Assembly (NCBI GenBank): GCA_027489695.1
Contig: JAIXZK010000022.1
Location: forward strand, 1 to 34,872
Length of the DNA stretch: 34,872 bases
Source: Sphingomonadales bacterium
GTDB taxonomy: Bacteria; Pseudomonadota; Alphaproteobacteria; Sphingomonadales; Sphingomonadaceae
Direction: 5' to 3'
The translations under genes and the position numbers were made by a program. The notes beneath the pieces are model-generated. The model saw only the letters and a program-made list of their open reading frames with translations. It ran no database searches and was not told the DNA's origin. Position 1 is the first letter of the stretch; the number at the start of each line of letters is the position of its first letter. Below, one piece after another: positions 29,628-34,872 of the stretch.

Positions 29628-30161
29628 TCAGCCGAAATCGGTACCGAGCGCGGAAAACAGCGCACGCACGGCCGGGTCGGTTCGAAATGCCAAGGCCCCG
29701 GCCGTTGGCGAGGCGCCAAATGGGCCGAGCAGCGCCGGTGCCACCGTAAAGGGCAGGACATGGTCGGGATAGGCATGGCGCAATCGCCCGAACTGCCGCA
29801 TTTCGAAGGCAACATCCTCGCTGCACGGTGCCAGCCGGCAGTCGCGATACTGGCCGGCGGCGGCGTTGCGCGCGATGGCGCGCACCAGATCATGGTTTTC
29901 GTCGCCGTCATCGTCGCGCCAGGTGTCGCGCGGATCCGCGACCTCGGACGGGTTGCCCAGCCAGAAGATCTGCGCCGCGACGCCAAGGTCGCACTGCGGC
30001 TGCGCGATAACCCACTGCAGCAACGGCACTGCAAAGCCCCAGTTGATGTCCGCGGTCGCCGCCAGCCACACGTTCTGGGACTGGCCACGCAGCCAGTCGG
30101 CCATCGCCAGCATTGCCGGGCCGTAGTGGCTGGCGGGATCGATGGGTGGATAGCGCGACAT
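29628..30161 (-). CDS. DUF4274 domain protein, copy B
   Basis: This 177-residue protein has the same layout as copy A: WLRGQSQNVWLAATADINW, LLQWVIAQPQCDLGVAAQIFWLGNPSEV, and the C-terminal YPDHVLPF...LLGPFG...FRTDPAVRALF. The two proteins diverge in the middle (copy B has an acidic DTWRDDDGDENHD loop). ATG 30161 lies 16 bp beyond the fumarase stop, so it is probably co-transcribed with fumarase; longer upstream frames overlap that gene. A conserved tandem beside a TCA-cycle enzyme is unusual, but no function can be proposed from sequence. Confidence 0.72.
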   Translation of the reverse strand: MSRYPPIDPASHYGPAMLAMADWLRGQSQNVWLAATADINWGFAVPLLQWVIAQPQCDLGVAAQIFWLGNPSEVADPRDTWRDDDGDENHDLVRAIARNAAAGQYRDCRLAPCSEDVAFEMRQFGRLRHAYPDHVLPFTVAPALLGPFGASPTAGALAFRTDPAVRALFSALGTDFG

Positions 30162-30177
30162 CAGCGGGTGCTTGGGG

Positions 30178-31701
30178 TCAGACCCTCTCCAGCGCCCGCT
30201 GCTTCGCAATCTTTTCCCGCCATACCAGCGGCCCGGTTGCGTGGACGCTCTCGCCCGTCGCATCGACCGCCACCGTCACCGGCATGTCGCGCACGGTGAA
30301 TTCGTAGATCGCCTCCATGCCCAGATCCTCGAACGCCAGCACCTTCGAAGCCTTGATCGCCTTGGAGACGAGATAGGCCGCACCGCCGACCGCCATCAGA
30401 TAGGCGGCCTTGTGCCGCGCGATGGCGTCGATGCCGGCGGGGCCGCGTTCGGCCTTGCCGACCATGGCGATCAGGCCGGTCTGCGCCAGCATGGCTTCGG
30501 TGAACTTGTCCATGCGGGTGGCGGTGGTCGGGCCGGCCGGGCCGACGACTTCATCGCGCACCGGATCGACCGGGCCGACATAATAGATGACTCGGTTGGT
30601 GAAATCGACGGGCAGCGCTTCGCCGCGCGCCAGCATGTCGGTCATTCGTTTGTGCGCGGCATCGCGGCCGGTGAGCATCTTGCCGTTCAGGAGCAGCCGG
30701 TCGCCGGGCTTCCAAGACGCGACGATTTCCGGCGTCAGCGTGTCGAGATCGACCGGAATCGCCTCCTTCGACGGCTTCCAGTCGACCTTGGGCCAATCGG
30801 CAAGCTTCGGCGGTTCGAGATAGGCCGGGCCCGAACCATCGAGGACGAAATGCGCATGACGGGTGGCGGCGCAATTGGGGATCATCGCGATCGGTTTCGA
30901 CGCCGCATGCGTCGGCGCGTCGAGGATCTTGACGTCAAGCACCGTCGCCAGCCCGCCCAGCCCCTGCGCGCCGATGCCGAGATCGTTGACCGCGTCGTGG
31001 AGCTCGATGCGCAGTTCCTCCAGCTTCGACGCCGGGCCGCGGGCCTTCAGTTCGGCCATGTCGATCGGCAGCATCAGCGATTCCTTCGCCAGCAGCATCG
31101 CCTTTTCGGCCGAGCCGCCGATGCCGATGCCCAGCATTCCCGGCGGGCACCAGCCGGCGCCCATCTTCGGTACCATCTCCAGCACCCAGTCGCGGATCGA
31201 ATCCGACGGGTTGAGCATGGCGAACTTGGTCTTGTTCTCGGAGCCGCCGCCCTTGGCCGCCACCGTGATGTCGATGGTATCGCCCGGCACGAGCTCGACA
31301 TGGGTGACCGCCGGCGTGTTGTCGCGGGTGTTGGCGCGGCCGAACGCTGGGTCCGACACGATCGAAGCGCGCAGGCGATTCTCCGGGTGAAGATAGGCCC
31401 GGCGCACGCCCTCGTCGATCATCGCGGCCAGGCCCATCGTCGCGTCGGCGATGCGCACGTTCATGCCGACCTTCACAAAGGCAACGACGATGCCGGTATC
31501 CTGGCAGATCGGGCGGTGCCCTTCGGCGCACATGCGGCTGTTGGTCAGGATCTGGGCGATGGCGTCCTTGGCCGCCGGCCCCTGCTCCAGATCATAGGCA
31601 CGCCCCAGCGCCCGGATGTAATCCATCGGATGATAGTAGCTGATGAATTGCAGCGCGTCGGCGACCGAGTCGATGATGTCGGTCTGGCGGATCAGCGTCA
31701 T
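30178..31701 (-). CDS. Class I (iron-sulfur) fumarate hydratase
   Basis: The 507-residue enzyme interconverts fumarate and malate in the TCA cycle with a [4Fe-4S] cluster. The three cluster cysteines are visible: Cys66 in GHRPICQDTG, Cys185 in AGWCPPGMLGIGIGG and Cys277 in IPNCAATRHAHF, with the spacing of FumA/FumB. The N-terminal alpha and C-terminal beta domains are fused in one chain (later part: GPTTATRMDKFTEAML). ATG 31701 is the start nearest to the conserved N-terminus; further upstream the frame becomes low-quality. It is the first gene of a minus-strand series with the two DUF4274 genes. Because it is oxygen-sensitive, many aerobes also keep a class II enzyme elsewhere. Confidence 0.93.
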   Translation of the reverse strand: MTLIRQTDIIDSVADALQFISYYHPMDYIRALGRAYDLEQGPAAKDAIAQILTNSRMCAEGHRPICQDTGIVVAFVKVGMNVRIADATMGLAAMIDEGVRRAYLHPENRLRASIVSDPAFGRANTRDNTPAVTHVELVPGDTIDITVAAKGGGSENKTKFAMLNPSDSIRDWVLEMVPKMGAGWCPPGMLGIGIGGSAEKAMLLAKESLMLPIDMAELKARGPASKLEELRIELHDAVNDLGIGAQGLGGLATVLDVKILDAPTHAASKPIAMIPNCAATRHAHFVLDGSGPAYLEPPKLADWPKVDWKPSKEAIPVDLDTLTPEIVASWKPGDRLLLNGKMLTGRDAAHKRMTDMLARGEALPVDFTNRVIYYVGPVDPVRDEVVGPAGPTTATRMDKFTEAMLAQTGLIAMVGKAERGPAGIDAIARHKAAYLMAVGGAAYLVSKAIKASKVLAFEDLGMEAIYEFTVRDMPVTVAVDATGESVHATGPLVWREKIAKQRALERV

Positions 31702-31887
31702 TCTGGTGCCCCGAAAAAAGCGTCTGCGCGCCCATAGCGGATGCCGGCGCGGAAGCAAAAGCCGGCCGGCACCGGAACGACGTCCGGGGCAGCCCATCGC
31801 CGCTCCCGCCAAGATATTGACCTTGTTGGCAAGCCCTGAAATCCCCCGCCGCGACAGAAAAGTCGCTTGCGTCCGCCGCCGGGATAG

Positions 31888-31903
31888 GCACAATCTATAG
31901 CCC
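31888..31903 (+). promoter_or_regulatory. NrdR box 1 (distal)
   Basis: The core CACAATCTATAG (31889-31900) differs from the NrdR consensus CACAATATATAG at one base; the last conserved TG is replaced by CC. It is paired with box 2, whose core starts exactly 31 bp downstream (three helical turns), the usual NrdR architecture. Confidence 0.55.
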
Positions 31904-31918
31904 GAGGACGAAGCCATG

Positions 31919-31934
31919 GCACAACAGTTTGTGG
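31919..31934 (+). promoter_or_regulatory. NrdR box 2 (proximal)
   Basis: CACAACAGTTTGTG (31920-31933) is a symmetric NrdR-type box (CACAA-n4-TTGTG). NrdR with bound dATP represses class I ribonucleotide reductase genes by binding two boxes on one face of the DNA near the promoter. nrdA begins about 180 bp downstream. Confidence 0.65.
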
Positions 31935-32111
31935 CTTCGGACGAAGGGAGGGCAGGCCGCCGATCGATCATCGGCTGTGGATTGCGGGGATAATTCACGT
32001 CGCTGGCAACTTGGTGCGTGATCCCGGTTTGTTCTCATTCTATTCTGTCAGGCCCGACTCGGCAACGAGACCAGAAGGTGGGGGCTGACGTCAGGGGTCG
32101 GGAGTGAATTG

Positions 32112-34037
32112 GTGAACGATTTTCAGGCAGGTGGCAGCATGGGCGAGACGGCGGTTCTCGAAGCGATGGAAAGCCTTGCCAGCGGCATGGCGGCAACACC
32201 CGCGCCGGCCCCCGCGGCGCGGCGTGCTTCCAACGAAGTGATGCCTTGGAAATTCCCGGTCACCGTCGATCGCAGCCGCGACGCGCTGCTCACCGACTTC
32301 GGCAAGGAAACATTGGACGATCGCTATCTCCTGCCCGGCGAAAGCTATCAGGACCTGTTCGCCCGCGTCGCCGCTGCCTATGCCGATGACGCGCCGCACG
32401 CCCAGCGCCTCTATGACCATATCTCGCGCCTGTGGTTCATGCCGGCGACTCCCGTCCTGTCGAACGGCGGCACCGGCCGCGGCCTGCCGATCTCCTGCTA
32501 CCTCAACTCGGTCAGCGACAGCCTCGAAGGCATCGTCGGCACCTGGAACGAGAATGTCTGGCTGGCGTCGCGCGGCGGCGGCATCGGCACCTATTGGGGC
32601 CGGGTGCGCGGCATCGGCGAGCCGGTCGGCCTCAACGGCAAGACCAGCGGCATCATCCCCTTCGTCCGCGTCATGGATTCGCACACCCTGGACATCAGCC
32701 AGGGTTCGCTGCGCCGCGGCTCGGCCGCCTGCTACCTCGACATCTCGCACCCGGAGATCGAGGAGTTCCTCGAAATCCGCAAGCCGTCCGGCGATTTCAA
32801 CCGCAAGGCGCTGAACCTCCACCATGGCGTGCTGGTCACCGACGCCTTCATGGCCGCCGTGCGCGACGGCACGACCTTCGACCTCGTCAGCCCCAAGACC
32901 GGCGAACGCCGCGGCCAGGTCGATGCCCGCGCCCTGTTCACCAAGCTCGTCGAGACGCGCCTCGCCACCGGCGAGCCCTATATCGTCTTCATCGATCATG
33001 TGAACGACACCATGCCCAAGCACCAGCGCGACCTGGGGCTGAAGGTCTCGACCTCGAATCTCTGCTCCGAAATCACCCTGCCGACCGGCCCCGATCACCA
33101 CGGCGTCGATCGCACCGCGGTGTGCTGCCTGTCGTCCTTGAACCTCGAAACCTGGGACCAGTGGCACGGCGAGCCGCAGTTCATCGAGGATTGCATGCGC
33201 TTCCTCGACAATGTCCTGCAGGATTACATTGATCGCGCCGAGCCCGAGATGGAGCGCGCCCGCTATGCCGCGATGCGCGAACGCTCGGTCGGCCTTGGCG
33301 TCATGGGGCTGCACAGCTTCTTCCAGGCGCGCGGGATTGCCTTCGAAGGCGCCATGGCGAAGTCGTGGAACCTCAAGATCTTCAAGCACATCCGCTCGGG
33401 CGTCGACCAGGCGTCGATGGCCCTCGCCGTCGAGCGCGGGCCGTGCCCCGATGCCGCCGACATGGGCGTCATGGAGCGCTTCTCCTGCAAGATGGCGATC
33501 GCGCCGACCGCCAGCATCAGCATCATCGCCGGCGGCACCTCGGCCTGTGTCGAGCCGATCCCCGCCAACGTCTATACCCACAAGACGCTGTCGGGCAGCT
33601 TCGTCGTCCGCAATCCCTATCTCGAGCGGCTGCTGATCGAAAAGGCCAAGAACAGCGAGACGGTGTGGAGTTCGATCCTCGAAATGGGCGGCTCCGTCCA
33701 GCATCTGGATTTCCTCACCCCCGATGAAAAGGCAGTGTTCCGCACGGCGTTCGAAATCGATCAGCGCTGGCTGCTCGAACTCGCCGGCGATCGCACGCCC
33801 TATATCGATCAGGCCCAGTCGCTGAACCTGTTCATCCCGGCCGATGTCGAAAAATGGGATCTGCTGATGCTGCACTATCGCGCCTGGGAACTCGGCATCA
33901 AGTCGCTCTATTATCTGCGCTCCATGTCGATCCAGCGCGCCGGTTTCGCCGGCGGGGTCGAGGCGGACAACACGGTGGAGCGCCCGGTAATGCGCGCCGA
34001 AGCCAAGGATTATGACGAATGCCTTGCCTGTCAGTAG
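32112..34037 (+). CDS. nrdA: Ribonucleoside-diphosphate reductase class I, alpha subunit (NrdA)
   Basis: NrdA binds ribonucleoside diphosphates and reduces them using a radical from NrdB. The 641-residue protein has the active-site cysteines Cys129 (PISCYLNS), radical Cys318 in SNLCSEI with Asn316 and Glu320, partner Cys338/339 (AVCCLSSLN), and the C-terminal shuttle pair Cys637/Cys640 (DECLACQ). Radical-transfer tyrosines lie in SLYYLRSMS. The N-terminal ATP-cone allosteric domain of E. coli NrdA is missing: the reductase fold begins near residue 45. GTG 32112 follows a GGAG Shine-Dalgarno; ATG 32139 is an alternative. It precedes nrdB with a TonB-domain frame between them. Confidence 0.93.
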   Translation: MNDFQAGGSMGETAVLEAMESLASGMAATPAPAPAARRASNEVMPWKFPVTVDRSRDALLTDFGKETLDDRYLLPGESYQDLFARVAAAYADDAPHAQRLYDHISRLWFMPATPVLSNGGTGRGLPISCYLNSVSDSLEGIVGTWNENVWLASRGGGIGTYWGRVRGIGEPVGLNGKTSGIIPFVRVMDSHTLDISQGSLRRGSAACYLDISHPEIEEFLEIRKPSGDFNRKALNLHHGVLVTDAFMAAVRDGTTFDLVSPKTGERRGQVDARALFTKLVETRLATGEPYIVFIDHVNDTMPKHQRDLGLKVSTSNLCSEITLPTGPDHHGVDRTAVCCLSSLNLETWDQWHGEPQFIEDCMRFLDNVLQDYIDRAEPEMERARYAAMRERSVGLGVMGLHSFFQARGIAFEGAMAKSWNLKIFKHIRSGVDQASMALAVERGPCPDAADMGVMERFSCKMAIAPTASISIIAGGTSACVEPIPANVYTHKTLSGSFVVRNPYLERLLIEKAKNSETVWSSILEMGGSVQHLDFLTPDEKAVFRTAFEIDQRWLLELAGDRTPYIDQAQSLNLFIPADVEKWDLLMLHYRAWELGIKSLYYLRSMSIQRAGFAGGVEADNTVERPVMRAEAKDYDECLACQ

Positions 34038-34579
34038 GGCATGACCGCCGGGCCGGCTCGCCGACCCGCGGGACCCGCACGGCCCCGGCCGCGCGGGACG
34101 GCGAGGGGGCCGTGGGCGTGACTTCCACGACTTGCGCGCACGACCCCCTCCCAACCGTTTTTGAAGGGAAAAGAGCCTCCGGCGGCTGGGGCCTTGGGCC
34201 CCAGACCCCATCTCGTGGGCGTCTTGCCAAAACAAGATGGGGTCTGGGGCCTAAGGCCCCAGCCGCCGGAGGCCTCCTTCTTCTCCTCGCCGCCGCCGCC
34301 CCGGCCATCGTCGAACCCAAGCTGGTCAGCGTCACTTATCCCGCGCTGCAGCTGGCGGCGGGCGAGGCCGGTACGGCCCGGGTCCGCCTCACCATCGCCG
34401 CCGATGGTTCGGCGAAGGATTGCAAGGTCATAGCGAGCAGCGGTTTTGCGCGGCTCGATACTGCCGCCTGCCATGCGTTGCTGACGCGGGCGACCTTCAC
34501 CCCGGCCAGCCGCGATGGCGTGGCCGTCCCCTGGTATCTCGAAACCGCTGTCGGTTTCGGCCCCGAAGTCTCGAAGTAG
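34019..34579 (+). CDS. TonB C-terminal domain protein, N-terminus disrupted by a palindromic element
   Basis: The conserved part (from about 34280) reads LLLLLAAAAPAIVEPKLVSV, a signal peptide, then TYPALQLAAGEAG, ADGSAKDCKVIASSG, LDTAACHALLTRATFTPASR: a TonB-type C-terminal fold with two cysteines, as in short periplasmic sphingomonad proteins. No ATG or GTG lies near the signal peptide, because the palindrome 34175-34273 abuts it. The open frame continues through the palindrome to ATG 34019, which overlaps nrdA and has an AAGGA Shine-Dalgarno; starting there would bury the signal peptide inside the protein. It may be a pseudogene, or translation may begin at a non-standard site. The coordinates give the longest frame. 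Confidence 0.5.
   Translation: MPCLSVGHDRRAGSPTRGTRTAPAARDGEGAVGVTSTTCAHDPLPTVFEGKRASGGWGLGPQTPSRGRLAKTRWGLGPKAPAAGGLLLLLAAAAPAIVEPKLVSVTYPALQLAAGEAGTARVRLTIAADGSAKDCKVIASSGFARLDTAACHALLTRATFTPASRDGVAVPWYLETAVGFGPEVSK
34175..34273. repeat. Large palindromic repeat element between nrdA and nrdB
   Basis: Arms of 39 bp at 34175-34213 and 34235-34273 are inverse copies with one mismatch, around a 21-nt loop. The arm begins GCCTCCGGCGGCTGGGGCCT and contains CCCCAGACCCCATCT. Transcribed RNA would form a very stable hairpin. The element is 99 bp, a multiple of three, and has no stop codon in the frame of the TonB-domain gene (it would encode ASGGWGLGPQTP-like and RWGLGPKAPAAGG-like text), as seen with in-gene palindromic elements of Rickettsia. 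Confidence 0.85.
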
Positions 34580-34587
34580 GAACTGCC

Positions 34588-34872
34588 ATGTCGCTTCTGA
34601 AAGCCTCCAAGTCTTACAAGCCCTTCGAATATCCCTGGGCCTATGACTTCTGGAAACGCCAGCAGCAGGTCCATTGGATGCCGGAGGAAGTGCCGCTGGG
34701 CGAGGATTGCCGTGACTGGGCGCAGAAGCTGACCGATCACGAGCGCAATCTGCTCACCCAGATCTTCCGCTTCTTCACCCAGGCCGATGTGGCAGTGCAG
34801 GATTGCTACCACGAGAAGTACGGCCGCGTGTTCAAGCCGACCGAGGTGAAGATGATGCTCACCGCCTTCTCC
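34588..34872 (+). CDS. nrdB: Ribonucleoside-diphosphate reductase class I, beta subunit (NrdB), N-terminal part
   Basis: NrdB houses the di-metal tyrosyl radical cofactor used by NrdA. The first 95 residues are in the window, and the frame stays open to the right edge. It starts MSLLKASKSYKPFEYPWAYD, then FWKRQQQVHWMPEEVPLGED, DHERNLLTQIFRFFTQADVAVQDCYH and VKMMLTAFS. The Asp in TQADVAVQD is the likely first metal ligand; the later ligands and the tyrosine are beyond the edge. There is no N-terminal ATP-cone either. ATG 34588 follows AGGAACTGCC. Confidence 0.92.
   Translation, partial: MSLLKASKSYKPFEYPWAYDFWKRQQQVHWMPEEVPLGEDCRDWAQKLTDHERNLLTQIFRFFTQADVAVQDCYHEKYGRVFKPTEVKMMLTAFS

Larger units (their letters stand above)
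31702..32111. other. 410-bp divergent fumarase-nrdA control region
   Basis: No credible gene lies in this region. It holds the fumarase 5' region on the minus strand and, from 31888, two NrdR-box-like sites followed by about 180 bp of leader before nrdA. The leader contains short dyads but no recognised riboswitch. The region is less GC-rich than its neighbours around 31840-32060. Confidence 0.6.

Noticed and set aside
31740-32110. A B12 riboswitch or other leader RNA before nrdA
   Set aside because: No B12-box-like GCCACTG core or multi-stem arrangement was seen; NrdR boxes explain the control region better.
32091-34235. A 714-residue minus-strand open frame across nrdA
   Set aside because: It is antisense to NrdA, whose catalytic cysteines and C-terminal pair are all in place; no domain is recognisable in the antisense product.

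Overview
The window is GC-rich, densely packed chromosomal DNA from an alphaproteobacterium, most likely a member of the Sphingomonadales. The grounds are the DUF2794 protein, the PEPxxWA-CTERM secreted protein, the DUF4386 and DUF4274 proteins, the PhoR/PhoU/PhoB arrangement, EcfG-type promoter sequences and several families of GC-rich palindromic intergenic repeats. No rRNA, tRNA, CRISPR array, insertion sequence or prophage was seen. This placement is inference from gene content; no search was run.

Layout. 1-1560: the start of a ribbon-helix-helix (RHH) repressor or antitoxin that runs off the left edge, and glmU, both on minus. 1684-5238 (plus): gph, phoR, phoU and phoB; no pst transporter genes lie between phoR and phoU, but candidate Pho boxes do. 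5490-7554: an SDR dehydrogenase and a polytopic membrane protein. 7643-9059 (minus): GFA-family protein, DUF2794 protein and cysE. 9177-9434: a symmetrical EcfG-type promoter and a small hydrophilic protein. 9517-11811: an oxidative-stress block, ahpD and ahpC on minus, divergent from oxyR. 11816-13139: a quinone oxidoreductase gene flanked by copies of one repeat family. 13172-16953: methyltransferase (minus), aldehyde dehydrogenase, 2H phosphoesterase and bamD. 17026-19352 (minus): csbD, a membrane diguanylate cyclase and a YcbL-like metallo-hydrolase. 19416-23631 (plus): PEP-CTERM protein behind a candidate sigma-54 promoter, sterol-desaturase-family protein, SulP transporter and beta-carbonic anhydrase. 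23640-28765: S9 peptidase, HAD phosphatase and DUF4386 membrane protein (minus), a divergent TetR regulator with two dyad operators, and a putative lipoprotein. 28959-31701 (minus): class I fumarase followed by two tandem DUF4274 paralogues. 31888-34872 (plus): paired NrdR boxes, nrdA, a TonB-domain frame carrying a large palindrome, and the start of nrdB at the right edge.

How the genes work together. Phosphate control is represented by PhoR, PhoU and PhoB. Peroxide defence is a self-contained OxyR, AhpC and AhpD set, in which AhpD is expected to recycle AhpC. SulP and carbonic anhydrase form a probable bicarbonate uptake and interconversion pair. NrdA and NrdB supply deoxynucleotides under probable NrdR control. 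Most of the remainder is ordinary housekeeping. The less ordinary parts are the regulatory sequences (EcfG-type, sigma-54, NrdR, Pho and TetR-type sites), the palindromic element in the nrd locus, and the tandem DUF4274 genes behind fumarase. I did not find a clear undescribed multi-gene system.
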